Below are positions 41,477 to 51,203 of a DNA stretch of 57,366 nt, piece after piece. How positions within the stretch are numbered: position 1 is the stretch's first letter; every line of letters begins with the position of its first letter. The notes under the pieces are model-generated. The model did not search any database. It saw nothing but the letters and a program-made list of their open reading frames with translations, and had not been told where the DNA came from. Location: the NCBI GenBank assembly GCA_031264295.1, contig JAISED010000028.1:1-57366 (forward strand), in the 5' to 3' direction. The position numbers and the translations under genes are program-made. The stretch is from Eubacteriales Family XIII. Incertae Sedis bacterium. Its GTDB lineage: Bacteria; Bacillota; Clostridia; Peptostreptococcales; Anaerovoracaceae.

Positions 41477-44400
41477 TCAATTTCCGGCAGTTACTCCGGC
41501 AGGTGTAGTCGTTTCCGTCCCCGCCGTGATTCCGGCAGGCGTAGTTGCCTCTGCCTCAGCTGCGATTCCGGCAGGCGTAGTTGTCTCCGCCTCAGCCGCC
41601 GGCGCAGCTGCGGTGTTCGCCGCCGCATAGTCCATAATGCCGCTTACGATCTTAGCGGTTTCCTCTCTGGTGGCATAAGTTCTCGGATCGAATCTCCCGT
41701 CACTGCGTCCGGACACTATGCCGATCTGCTTCAATGCAGCGACCGCATCCTTCGCGTAATCGGATACGAGATCATTGTCCGGGAAGACGCTCCCATCCGC
41801 CGGCGGGATGGGGATGTTGAGATTCATCAGCGCGCGATACATTATCACACAGAGATCCTGGCGTGTAATCACGTTATTCGGCGCAAAGCTCGTCTCACTT
41901 ATCCCCTGTATAAGCCCTCTGGACGACGCTATATCGACAAACTGCTTGTACCAGTCTCCCGCCTTCACATCGTCGTTAAAGACCTTGGGTGTCTCACCCG
42001 CTTCTATCTTGAGCGCCAGCACGATCATCTTCGTAAACTCCGCTCTTGTTACATTACCCTTCGGATCAAGCCTTCCGTCGTCACGACCCGAAATTATTCC
42101 GTCTGTTATCAGTCTCGCAAAGAAGTTCTGCGCCCAGTCGGCTACCGCCGCGCCGTCAGTGAACGAAGCAAGGGCAGGGGGCAGCGTGCTTACAGGTGCG
42201 CTGACATCCGGAGCAGCCGTCGAAGGAGCAGGCGCCGTGCTTGCGCCGCTGCTGCTTCCGCCGCCGACACCGCCGTTATACGAACTTGGTGTTGTGTATC
42301 TGAAGCTGCCTTTCAGACCTTGATCGGCGAGCGTTCTCACATCGGATGTATTGCCCACTGTTACAGTGAATACTGTTCCGTCTGCGACTGTCCAGCGATC
42401 CGGTCCTTGATAGGCGTCGGCTGCTATCATCTCCTTGAGGATATTGTTGGGGTTGCCGTCGTCATAATACTGCAGATCCCTGAGCTTCAGCGTCATCTTC
42501 ACTGTCTCGCTGGCGCCCGGCGCTAACAGCTGCGTCTTACCGAAGGCTTTCAGTTCACTTACCGGACGTTTTTCGGTCTGATATGTACTCGCTCCGAGAT
42601 AAAGCTGTACGACCTCTTTGCCCGGTCTGGAACCCGTATTCGTCACTTTGACACTTACGTCTATCGTGTCGTTCGGGTTATTCTTATTGAATATGTTCTT
42701 GCTGACATTCAGATCACTGAAGGCGAAAGTCGTATAGCTCAATCCGTAACCGAACGGATAGGCCACCCTGTCCAGCGTGTTGAATGTGTTGAAGTAACGA
42801 TATCCCACATAGACACCCTCGTCGTAATACACCGGGTTTGTACCCCATGTAGAGCCCTTATGCGCGTCCGTAGCCATGGCTATAGACGAACTATCCGCGT
42901 AAGTTAGCGGGAATGTCTGGGTCAGCTTGCCCGATGGATTCACGGCGCCCTTCAGTGCGTCGGCTATGGATCTGGCGCCCTCGGTTCCCGGCATCCAGAC
43001 TTCAAGTATGGCATCCGCCTTTTCTCTGAACTCCGTCGTGTTAACGGCGGCGCCCGCGTTTATGAGCACTATCATCTTCTTGCCGGCTTTATGGAAGGCG
43101 TCTGCATAAGCTCCGAATACGATCTTCTCCCTTTCTGTAAGGTCGAAATATTCGGCGGTCAAGTCCGCCCCCTCGCCTGTTACACGCGTCAGCACGAATA
43201 TACCAGCGTCGGCGCTCGCCGCCGCGCTCGCCGCTGCGGTTTCGGCAGCAGCGGCGGCTGTTTTCGCCGCGATAGCAGAGTCTGTCGCTATATTGCCGTC
43301 AATCTTCCAATCTACATCGAAGCCGGCCGCTTTAAGAGCTTCATTCAGCGTAGGAGCATACTTGTCCCCTTCGTTGAATTTGACCTGAGCGCTGCCTCTG
43401 CCCTGAGTGACAAAGTCGCCGAGGGAAGCGGTATTCCCATACCATCCAAGCTCGTTTAGTTCATCCCACGCAAACTGGCTGGTCACAAGGGCAAGCTTTT
43501 CATTGCCCGCGAATGGCAAGACGCCGTTTTCGTTCTTCAGAAGAACCATGCCCTCATCCGATACGCTCTTCGCCACAGGCTTTGACGCGCTGTAAACAGT
43601 TGATTTTGCAAAATCATCCGAGCGCTTATTTACGTCTTCCTGCTTAAGATCGCTGTATGTACCGTCTGGTAGCAGTGTACCGTATGTACCCTTGAAGGCG
43701 TTAGTCTTAACAATGACACCGAGGATGTTCTTCACACTGCGGTTTACAAGACCGATCCTCCGATTTTTTTCCGCCTGACTGATCGTAGAGTCGTTGATCC
43801 AGCTCCAGACGGCTGCTGCATCTCTGTTCGCCTCGCCCAGATCCATCTGAGCTTCCAGATCCGCCGGCGGGTCATAGTCGCCGCCCCAGTCTGACATGAC
43901 GAAACCGTCGAATCCCCATTCATCACGGAGCAACGTAGTCATCAGCCACTTATGCGCGGTGGCGTTTATGCCGTTCACAGCATTATATGAACCCATATAT
44001 GACCATGGTTTTACCTCAGCAGCCATCTCAAAGCCGCGCAGGTATATTTCACGCAAGGCGCGTTCTGAAACGACTACATTGCCTTGACCGCGGAAATTCT
44101 CCTGATCATTGGCGGCGTAGTGCTTCATGGAAACACCGACGCCATTCGCCTGCACTGCCTTTATGTATGCCGAACCTATGGCGCCTGTGATGAGCGGATC
44201 TTCAGAATAATATTCGAAGTCCCTTCCGCCCAGCGGGTTCCTTTGGGTATTCAGTCCGGGAGATAACATTATGTCTACCGCGTAGTGCTCGGCTTCAGCC
44301 GCCACTCTCGCACCCAGATTCTCTGTCAGCGCGGTATTCCACGTTGACGCGACGCCCGTCGGCGACATCCACACCGTTGCGTTCTTCCTCATGCGCACCC

Positions 44401-47400
44401 CTGAAGGTCCGTCTGCAAGTACCAACGCCGGTATTCCGAGACGCGGTATTCCGTAAGTTCCGCCCGCCGGTCCGTTGTTCACAAGGATCGTTGGATCCAT
44501 TCCGAGTCCGCCGGTTAGATTGATCCTTTCCTCAAGCGACATCTCTGCGATAACCTGATCGATGTTGTTGGCCGTGAGCTTGATCAGGTTGTTGTTGGAC
44601 AGGTAGAAGAACGTTACCGGTTCGCTGTAGAAAGTTGGAGTTCCCGCTGGATAAACAGTCATAGCCTTTATCACGAAAGCGGTACTCGCCGTAGCGCCCG
44701 TTATAGCGATCGGCGCCGAATAAGGCGTCGCGGGTTCAGGTATGTCTTCTGCGTCCACCGTGCCTGTAGTGGAATTATAAGCTACGGTTCCCGTCGAATA
44801 GAGTACTGCGCCTCCCGGCACTACAGAAAGGCTTATACCTCCTGTAAGATCCGCCGGCGCATACATGCCGCTGGCCTTTGACGCCGTCGGCGCGTCAGGG
44901 GTGACCGTTCCTGTTCCAACGCTCGACTGCGCCCCATCTAATACGACTATGACCTTTATTGTTGAAGGTCCGGTAGGAATTATAGACGAAATTATCCCCC
45001 AATAAGGAAGATCCATAATCATCACTTCTTGACTTGAAGTAGTTGGTGTCGTACCATCATCTGTATAATAAGCTTTTACAGTTCCCGCCGCAATATTTTC
45101 TGAAGTGATCCACGGATGAATTACGGAAACCTGCGGTCCAAACGCACTCTTACTATATACCACCTCAGGCGCCGGTTCGATCTCCGGCGTATCAGGCGGT
45201 TCAGGCGGACTATTGTCCCCGCTGAAATTCAGATACTCATAAGTTACATCAGTGGACGCCACTGCTCCATCGCCTCCGCTGCGTGCGGCCAATGTGAATT
45301 TGGGTTCAAGGTAAGTTACGTCTACTGAGACTATATCTATCCAATTAACCTTGTCAGTCGAGTACGCAAATGAATACGTTCCTCCGTCATTGATTACCCT
45401 GGCATAGAAATCAGTCGGTATCCCCCCCCATAGCATTGAGCTGCCCACCACCGCTTCAACACCATCCTGTTCCCTGTTGACCGCCATACTAGGCCAGGGG
45501 TACGGCACTGGTACGCCAAACTCATTAGGCCACATGAGCACATCATTCTGGATAGTTAAGCATAATGAATCGTCCGCGCCTCCCTCTACTCCCAGAAGTC
45601 CCAGCGCACTTCTACTAGGAATCACATCTGACAGTTTAATATGTGCCTCCGCTTCCCAGTTTCCTGCAGCAGGCTGCTTGTAGATATTCTCCGCAGTCGA
45701 GCTTGATGTTATCTGCAGCCCTGTGGAATCGTGAAGAACATTGGCGGTATTTGGATTCTCAACAGTCCATTGAGCGCCAAGTTCAGGCGCACCCGTCTTA
45801 AAGTCCGACAATATGGGTGGTCTAGCAAACCCGATATTATACTCAACGCTTTTGCCGCCAACTTCCATATCCCTTGCTATAACTTTAGCTATTCCGGGAA
45901 TACCGGCCGCCTGCACTGCATCATAGGAAATGACTGTCAAAGGATTCGCCTGAGGCGTATAACTGACCACAGGAGCCGTATCGACGCCATATGGAACGGC
46001 TACGGAATAGTTGGTATTGCCTTTTTCATAGCCGGACAAAGATTCCCCTCCGACCAAAATATTATCCGGTGTGGGATCCGACTTTACGTAGACCACGAAC
46101 GTCCCCGTTTCAGTTTTGCCGTTGTATGTAACTGTGGCTTCTACAGTCTCCACACCATAACTCTTCGCCACGAGCAAGCCTCGATCATAGTCTATAGCTC
46201 TATCACCAGACTTATGCGCATATGTCACCGTCATACCGTCAGGCAATGGAATGTCCGTTATAGACGGCGCCTGCGTGATAGGCGGCACATTATCCTTTAT
46301 GGTACGTCCATAGATGCTCTCGTCATTCATCGCCACCGCGATATTCGGGAATATACGCGCCCCTCTGTCAAAGATCAAGCGCTCGGCGATCTGCTTGGCA
46401 TCGTCACCTGCCTGGTTAGGCTTGAATGTGACCTCTGCGGGTTTCGGCGTGATCTTGCCGTCGGATACTGTGAATTTGATCGAATTTGTATCCACCTCCG
46501 CTTTCGAAGCGTCAAGACTCGAACCGGCGATCTCTATCAAATAATCGCCCTCATCGACTGCGTATTTGCTTGATTCCGGATCAAAATACGCAACATCAGC
46601 TACCGGCAGCACGAACTCGACCGTTTTGGTTTCATCTGCGCCGATTGTGACCTTCTCAAAGCCTAAAAGACGCCTGAATGGTCTATTATCTCCGTAAGGC
46701 GCGTTCGGCTGGGATATGTAGAGCTGAACAACCTCTTCGCCGTCTGCTTCCGACGTGTTTGCAACGTCAACGCTCACTTTCAGCGTATCATCCGCTGCAT
46801 AACTGTCGCCATCGCCGCTTCCGGTTGATGTTAAACTAATACCGCTGTATACAAATGTCGAATAACTGAGTCCGTAACCGAATGGATACTTGACTCCGCC
46901 GGCCTTATAAGCGTCCTTATAATACATATACGTGCGTCCGGGATGGGCGCCGTCCGTGTAATACATATTGTAATCGGTTGTAGGCGGTATGTCTGTCGTC
47001 CCTGCGACAACGCTGCCTGCACCGTCCACTTTGTTATGCCACAAAGCTGTAGTCTTTCCGGAAGGATTCTTCTCCCCCGTCAATACCTTCGCGAAACCCG
47101 TACCCTTCTGTATGCCCGCGAAGCCCGACCATAGTATGGCGTCAACATAGGGTTCGAACTCTTCTACATTGCTGGGGCCGAAGGTCTCCATGATCACGAT
47201 AGTTTTTTTGTCGGCTGTCTGCCTCGCATCGCCGATTTGTTTGGCTAACTGCGCCTGACCTCCCGTGAAATTCAGATTTTTCCTGTCCTGCTCCTCATTG
47301 GAGTCACTCTGCTCATTTCCAAGCACGACTATAGTGATGTCAGCTGCCACGGCAGCGGTCACAGCATCCTCGTCAATCGTGTTCTTGCCTGCGAGATTAG

Positions 47401-48979
47401 CCGCCGCGTCAGTAAAGCCGTCGTAACAAACTATACTCCCGCTATCTCCAAGATATCCGGCGTAAGCGTTCCGTATACCTTGCTCTATGCTGACGAAGTT
47501 GCTGTTTATAGCCGAGTACGTCGTTTGCGTGCTCGAATATCCGCCCAGATACGTGCCCTTCGCCCAAGGACCTATTATAACTATGCTTGAGCCCTCATCA
47601 ATAGCGTCGTCACCGGAAATCGCCAGAGGCAGGGTCGCGTCATCATTTTTCAGCATGACTACCGCGTTCTCCGCCACTTCCGCAGCCAATTCGACGCGTT
47701 CAGCGGTCTGACGTCCAAAGTCCTTCAGCGCTTTCTCAGTGCTTACCCGATCCGCCGCTTCGGTAACATAAGCAATACTGCCGTCAAACTCACCCAGACG
47801 CATACGCGTGGTCATAAGCCTGTGAAGCGATATATCCACTTGATTTTCTGTGAATCTGCCCTTGTCATTTACAGGACTTTCGGTGAGCATAGCCTTCATA
47901 TTAGTCGCATAGCTGCCGTTGCCCATCGTAAATCCATTGTTGCACTCCAGATCCTCACCGTGAGCCAGAGCCATCGCGAAGGCTTCTGTAGTACTTATAA
48001 GCTTTCCGGTATGGGGATTTGTATAATTTTGGCTCGTAATGGTAGATACCGAGTCGCAGTCGGATGTTATATATCCGCTGAATCCCCACGCCTGACGAAG
48101 AAGGGTATCCATGAAGTAGCTGCTGTAAGATACCGGATCCCCGTTCACGTTGCTATAGGCCGTCATTACAGAAGTGACGTCTATATTCTGAATGATGTTG
48201 CGGTACGGGCGGGTAAAATACTCCCTTATGGAGCGTATGTCAGTCTCCGCGCCGTCATCTCTGCGGTTATCCTCACTGTTGTTAGCTGTATAGTGCTTGA
48301 TCGTGGTTACAGCATTGAGATAACCCTCGCCTCTGCCATTATCCTTCTTATATGTTCCGTCTTGATTCTTTCCCTCGACGCCCGCTATGAACTGCGTCGC
48401 CATTTCGCCCGTAAGGAAGGGATCCTCAGAATAAGATTCATCGTTTCTTCCCCAGCGCGGATCCCTCGACAGATTAACCGTCGGTGAGTAATACGTAAGC
48501 TGATATTTGTGATCTGCTGTCGTTTCCCGTATTTCTTCGCCGATCTCTATAGCTTCTCTGTAGTACAAATCCTTGTCCCATGTAGACCCTACAGAATAAC
48601 TGACCGGATAAGATGTGGAATCTATCGTCTGCGGCGGTCCGCCCACGCCGCCGTTGCGGCTCAGACCGTGTATAGCCTCATTCCACCACTGATAACCCGC
48701 TATTCCAAGCCTCGGTATAGCAGCGGAATTCGACCCCGTCAGCTGAGAACCTTTCTCCGCTGTGGTCATACGCGAGATCAGATCAGCCGCACGTTCTTCA
48801 AATGTGTACTTCGTTATATCTTGATAGATCGGGATGGGATCCGCCGCCGTTACTGTGTCGGCCTGCAAGCCTGGCAGAATCTGCGTAGCCGGTGAATACG
48901 GTATGTAGGTGACTGCAAGAACCAATGATAGCAGTATGGCTGATACCCGTTTCACATTTACCTTATGTGCCTTTTGCAT
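41477..48979 (-). CDS. Giant surface protein with two GH3 glycosidase modules and SLH domains
   Basis: A 2500-residue exported protein. Order: signal peptide (about 1-45); GH3 module 1 with its sandwich and fibronectin-like domain (about 50-800; nucleophile Asp307 in GYITSDCDSV); immunoglobulin-like domains (about 830-1050); a concanavalin-like domain (about 1056-1252; QWTVENPN ... SALGLLGVEGG) of the kind at the end of GH43 xylosidases; beta domains with a chitobiase-end motif (TDDGTTPTTSSQ, about 1270-1440); GH3 module 2 (about 1455-2230; nucleophile Asp1697 in GFVMSDWGGDY); three SLH domains (about 2268-2450); and a tail of TTTPAGIAAEAEA-type repeats. Likely exo-xylosidase/arabinosidase plus glucosidase activities on plant polysaccharide. 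AAGGAGG lies nine bases before the ATG at 48979. Confidence 0.88.
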   Translation of the reverse strand: MQKAHKVNVKRVSAILLSLVLAVTYIPYSPATQILPGLQADTVTAADPIPIYQDITKYTFEERAADLISRMTTAEKGSQLTGSNSAAIPRLGIAGYQWWNEAIHGLSRNGGVGGPPQTIDSTSYPVSYSVGSTWDKDLYYREAIEIGEEIRETTADHKYQLTYYSPTVNLSRDPRWGRNDESYSEDPFLTGEMATQFIAGVEGKNQDGTYKKDNGRGEGYLNAVTTIKHYTANNSEDNRRDDGAETDIRSIREYFTRPYRNIIQNIDVTSVMTAYSNVNGDPVSYSSYFMDTLLRQAWGFSGYITSDCDSVSTITSQNYTNPHTGKLISTTEAFAMALAHGEDLECNNGFTMGNGSYATNMKAMLTESPVNDKGRFTENQVDISLHRLMTTRMRLGEFDGSIAYVTEAADRVSTEKALKDFGRQTAERVELAAEVAENAVVMLKNDDATLPLAISGDDAIDEGSSIVIIGPWAKGTYLGGYSSTQTTYSAINSNFVSIEQGIRNAYAGYLGDSGSIVCYDGFTDAAANLAGKNTIDEDAVTAAVAADITIVVLGNEQSDSNEEQDRKNLNFTGGQAQLAKQIGDARQTADKKTIVIMETFGPSNVEEFEPYVDAILWSGFAGIQKGTGFAKVLTGEKNPSGKTTALWHNKVDGAGSVVAGTTDIPPTTDYNMYYTDGAHPGRTYMYYKDAYKAGGVKYPFGYGLSYSTFVYSGISLTSTGSGDGDSYAADDTLKVSVDVANTSEADGEEVVQLYISQPNAPYGDNRPFRRLLGFEKVTIGADETKTVEFVLPVADVAYFDPESSKYAVDEGDYLIEIAGSSLDASKAEVDTNSIKFTVSDGKITPKPAEVTFKPNQAGDDAKQIAERLIFDRGARIFPNIAVAMNDESIYGRTIKDNVPPITQAPSITDIPLPDGMTVTYAHKSGDRAIDYDRGLLVAKSYGVETVEATVTYNGKTETGTFVVYVKSDPTPDNILVGGESLSGYEKGNTNYSVAVPYGVDTAPVVSYTPQANPLTVISYDAVQAAGIPGIAKVIARDMEVGGKSVEYNIGFARPPILSDFKTGAPELGAQWTVENPNTANVLHDSTGLQITSSSTAENIYKQPAAGNWEAEAHIKLSDVIPSRSALGLLGVEGGADDSLCLTIQNDVLMWPNEFGVPVPYPWPSMAVNREQDGVEAVVGSSMLWGGIPTDFYARVINDGGTYSFAYSTDKVNWIDIVSVDVTYLEPKFTLAARSGGDGAVASTDVTYEYLNFSGDNSPPEPPDTPEIEPAPEVVYSKSAFGPQVSVIHPWITSENIAAGTVKAYYTDDGTTPTTSSQEVMIMDLPYWGIISSIIPTGPSTIKVIVVLDGAQSSVGTGTVTPDAPTASKASGMYAPADLTGGISLSVVPGGAVLYSTGTVAYNSTTGTVDAEDIPEPATPYSAPIAITGATASTAFVIKAMTVYPAGTPTFYSEPVTFFYLSNNNLIKLTANNIDQVIAEMSLEERINLTGGLGMDPTILVNNGPAGGTYGIPRLGIPALVLADGPSGVRMRKNATVWMSPTGVASTWNTALTENLGARVAAEAEHYAVDIMLSPGLNTQRNPLGGRDFEYYSEDPLITGAIGSAYIKAVQANGVGVSMKHYAANDQENFRGQGNVVVSERALREIYLRGFEMAAEVKPWSYMGSYNAVNGINATAHKWLMTTLLRDEWGFDGFVMSDWGGDYDPPADLEAQMDLGEANRDAAAVWSWINDSTISQAEKNRRIGLVNRSVKNILGVIVKTNAFKGTYGTLLPDGTYSDLKQEDVNKRSDDFAKSTVYSASKPVAKSVSDEGMVLLKNENGVLPFAGNEKLALVTSQFAWDELNELGWYGNTASLGDFVTQGRGSAQVKFNEGDKYAPTLNEALKAAGFDVDWKIDGNIATDSAIAAKTAAAAAETAAASAAASADAGIFVLTRVTGEGADLTAEYFDLTEREKIVFGAYADAFHKAGKKMIVLINAGAAVNTTEFREKADAILEVWMPGTEGARSIADALKGAVNPSGKLTQTFPLTYADSSSIAMATDAHKGSTWGTNPVYYDEGVYVGYRYFNTFNTLDRVAYPFGYGLSYTTFAFSDLNVSKNIFNKNNPNDTIDVSVKVTNTGSRPGKEVVQLYLGASTYQTEKRPVSELKAFGKTQLLAPGASETVKMTLKLRDLQYYDDGNPNNILKEMIAADAYQGPDRWTVADGTVFTVTVGNTSDVRTLADQGLKGSFRYTTPSSYNGGVGGGSSSGASTAPAPSTAAPDVSAPVSTLPPALASFTDGAAVADWAQNFFARLITDGIISGRDDGRLDPKGNVTRAEFTKMIVLALKIEAGETPKVFNDDVKAGDWYKQFVDIASSRGLIQGISETSFAPNNVITRQDLCVIMYRALMNLNIPIPPADGSVFPDNDLVSDYAKDAVAALKQIGIVSGRSDGRFDPRTYATREETAKIVSGIMDYAAANTAAAPAAEAETTTPAGIAAEAEATTPAGITAGTETTTPAGVTAGN

Positions 48980-49539
48980 TGTATTAATCCTCCTTGCTAA
49001 CAAATAAAAAACAGCATTTTCGAACTCATGACTTAGTTCACTACCTCTTTATGTTACCTTCCTATCTCACCTTCTTAACGACCTGCTTACCTCCCTTCAT
49101 AAAAACCCTTTGAACCTCCTCAAAATTAAAATAAAATATATCAAACCGTCCCGCACGTACAACTCAGACGGTTCATATTATCAGATTCAATGCGCCTTCG
49201 GCGCACATTCATATTCAGACATATCCTTAAGCCGTTGCCGTACATAGCACGGGCGGTCTACATATTCAGATTCGGACGCCTTCGGCGCACATTTATAAAT
49301 GAAAACACAGATTGCCAAATTCTATCATGAACAGAACACTCACATCTGGCAAACCGTTTGCGACAGGTAAAGTATATTACATATTTTAGAAAAAGTAAAG
49401 TATAAAAATTCCAGTGTTGCCGCCATTAAAGATCTTGGCTGTACATGTTATTTTTTAACAGTTACTAAGTCCTTGATTTTTTCTTTGTAATCGGCTATAA
49501 TATAACTAAAGTTGTAGATCAGTCAAAGGAAGAGTATCC
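48980..49539. other. Intergenic region between the giant GH3 gene and the AAA ATPase gene
   Basis: No supported gene. On the minus strand, GAGGAGG precedes a 12-codon frame MKGGKQVVKKVR (ends near 49055), which could be a leader peptide but is too short to call. A related repeat pair lies at 49174-49297. Promoters of the two divergent genes must be here but were not clear. Confidence 0.4.
49174..49297. repeat. Two copies of a 38-bp repeat with a UUCG-type hairpin
   Basis: Copies at 49174-49213 and 49261-49297 share CATATT, CAGATTC and CGCCTTCGGCGCACATT. GCGCC-TTC-GGCGC can form a tight hairpin on either strand. Confidence 0.6.
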
Positions 49540-50760
49540 ATGTATATCAAACGACATATTGAAGAAGTGTTGAAATCGGCGATAAATGAAAAAGGCGCGC
49601 TGTGCGTAACCGGCGCACGCCAAGTCGGAAAATCGACTGTACTTAAAACTTTATTTACCGAACACAGAGAATTGACATTGGATGATCGGAGACTTCTCAA
49701 ACTCGCATTGGAACAGCCGGAAGAATTTTTCGCGCGGTTTGAGCCGCCTGTATTTGTTGACGAGATTCAATATGCGCCTTCGCTTTTCTCATACGTCAAG
49801 ATGTACATTGATAAAACAGGGGCAAAGGGCGCGTTCGTGCTGTCCGGTTCTCAGCGCTATGAGATGATGTTTAATATGACAGAAAGTTTGGCAGGGCGTG
49901 TCAATTTAATCGACCTTTATGGACTTTCTATCCGTGAAATTCTCAAGGACGATTTTTGCGAAGAATTTATGCCGACGCAGGAGTTTCTGAAAAAACGCAA
50001 GCCCAAACCGCTTAAATACAATGTAGTGTGGGAGAACATTTGGCGCGGATTCTTCCCGGAAATCGTGGCAAACGGTACAGATTGGTTCCGATTTTATTCA
50101 AGTTATGTCAGAACCTATCTTGACCGTGATGTTTCAAAACTGGGACAAGTAGGTGACTTACTGCAATTCGAGAAGTTTATGATTGCGATGGCGGCGCGAA
50201 CAGGGCAACTGCTTAATATTGCCGATGCAGCAAAAGACACGGGCATCAGCCAGCAGACCGCCGAAAAATGGCTTTCGATCTTGATTGCTTCAAACATTGT
50301 TCATGTTTTAAAGCCATATTATAACAATGTTTTAAAAAGGCTGATTAAAACGCCCAAGATATATTTCATGGATACGGGACTTGCAAGCTATTTACTCGGT
50401 TGGGATAATGCACAAGTTCTGCAAAACGGATCAATGGCAGGCGCGATGTTTGAGACCTTTGTCATAGGGGAGATCATCAAGTCCTGGGCAAACTCAAACG
50501 GCGTAACGCCCAATATGAACTTTTTCTTTTTCCGTGACAAAGATGGCAATGAGATCGATCTGCTCATAAAACGTAACGGCATTCTTTATCCCATTGAAAT
50601 AAAAAAGCACATCAACTGTGACAAGAACGATATAAGCGCATTCAAGCAACTTGATAAAATCCCTGATATGAAACGTGGTGAGGGTTGTGTCTTGTGTATG
50701 GCAGATGATATCTTCCCGATCACAGCCACCGACATGGCAGTTGGCGTTCGGTATCTGTAA
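49540..50760 (+). CDS. AAA-type ATPase with DUF4143 C-terminal domain
   Basis: A 406-residue protein with Walker A GARQVGKST (Lys31), Walker B PVFVDEIQYAP, sensor SGSQRYEMM and the GRVNLIDLYGLSIREIL segment of the archaeal-type AAA ATPase family, then a DUF4143 domain with a PD-(D/E)XK-like pattern (DGNEIDLLIKRNGILYPIEIKKH). Such stand-alone genes are common in anaerobes and of unknown function; nuclease or toxin-like roles have been suggested from fold only. AAGGAAGAG lies five bases before the ATG. No partner gene is adjacent. Confidence 0.9.
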   Translation: MYIKRHIEEVLKSAINEKGALCVTGARQVGKSTVLKTLFTEHRELTLDDRRLLKLALEQPEEFFARFEPPVFVDEIQYAPSLFSYVKMYIDKTGAKGAFVLSGSQRYEMMFNMTESLAGRVNLIDLYGLSIREILKDDFCEEFMPTQEFLKKRKPKPLKYNVVWENIWRGFFPEIVANGTDWFRFYSSYVRTYLDRDVSKLGQVGDLLQFEKFMIAMAARTGQLLNIADAAKDTGISQQTAEKWLSILIASNIVHVLKPYYNNVLKRLIKTPKIYFMDTGLASYLLGWDNAQVLQNGSMAGAMFETFVIGEIIKSWANSNGVTPNMNFFFFRDKDGNEIDLLIKRNGILYPIEIKKHINCDKNDISAFKQLDKIPDMKRGEGCVLCMADDIFPITATDMAVGVRYL

Positions 50761-50843
50761 TACGGGTTCCACCGAATCTATAATGAACCCATAAGTTGAG
50801 GTTTTCCATTATTATAGGCCTTACGGCCTCACCCATTGAAATC

Positions 50844-51071
50844 TCACTTCTCGCTGAACACCCCATGGGGGCAAGCCTTAATACACTTCTTGCATCCGAT
50901 ACATTCTCCAGGATTCTCTATGGCGATGTGCTTATGCCATAAGCCGCCGGCTTTTACTATTATATGTTTCGGGCAGACCTTGACGCACCGCCAACACGCG
51001 GTACATTTCCGGGTATTTGTCCAAATATGGACTGTGCTGAGTCCGTTTAATTGTTTTCTTTGAGTTTTCAT
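50844..51071 (-). CDS. Two-cluster [4Fe-4S] ferredoxin
   Basis: A 75-residue ferredoxin with CTACWRCVKVCP and CIGCKKCIKACP, each a full CxxCxxCxxxCP set. It carries single electrons in the cytoplasm. GGAG lies six bases before the ATG. It follows an ABC exporter on the same strand after a 130-bp gap containing 22-bp tandem repeats, so a shared operon is possible but a direct role is not evident. Confidence 0.9.
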   Translation of the reverse strand: MKTQRKQLNGLSTVHIWTNTRKCTACWRCVKVCPKHIIVKAGGLWHKHIAIENPGECIGCKKCIKACPHGVFSEK

Positions 51072-51083
51072 CTTAGTCTCCTT

Positions 51084-51180
51084 TTATTCACTTATATTCG
51101 CCCGCTTATTCACTTATATTCGCCCGTTTAGCTTCCGGTATTCATTTATATTCGTCTGCTTAGTTTACGGTATTCATCTG
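51084..51180. repeat. 22-bp tandem repeats upstream of the ferredoxin gene
   Basis: Two near-identical units (51084-51105 and 51106-51127; TTATTCACTTATATTCGCCC) and degenerate third and fourth units (GGTATTCATTTATATTCG, GGTATTCATCTG) to about 51180. Confidence 0.8.
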
Positions 51181-51203
51181 TTTAACTTGTACTTGATTAA
51201 GTA

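Noticed and set aside
45731..46573. 280-residue plus-strand frame inside the giant GH3 gene
   Set aside because: Antisense shadow; the GH3 frame is intact over the whole stretch.
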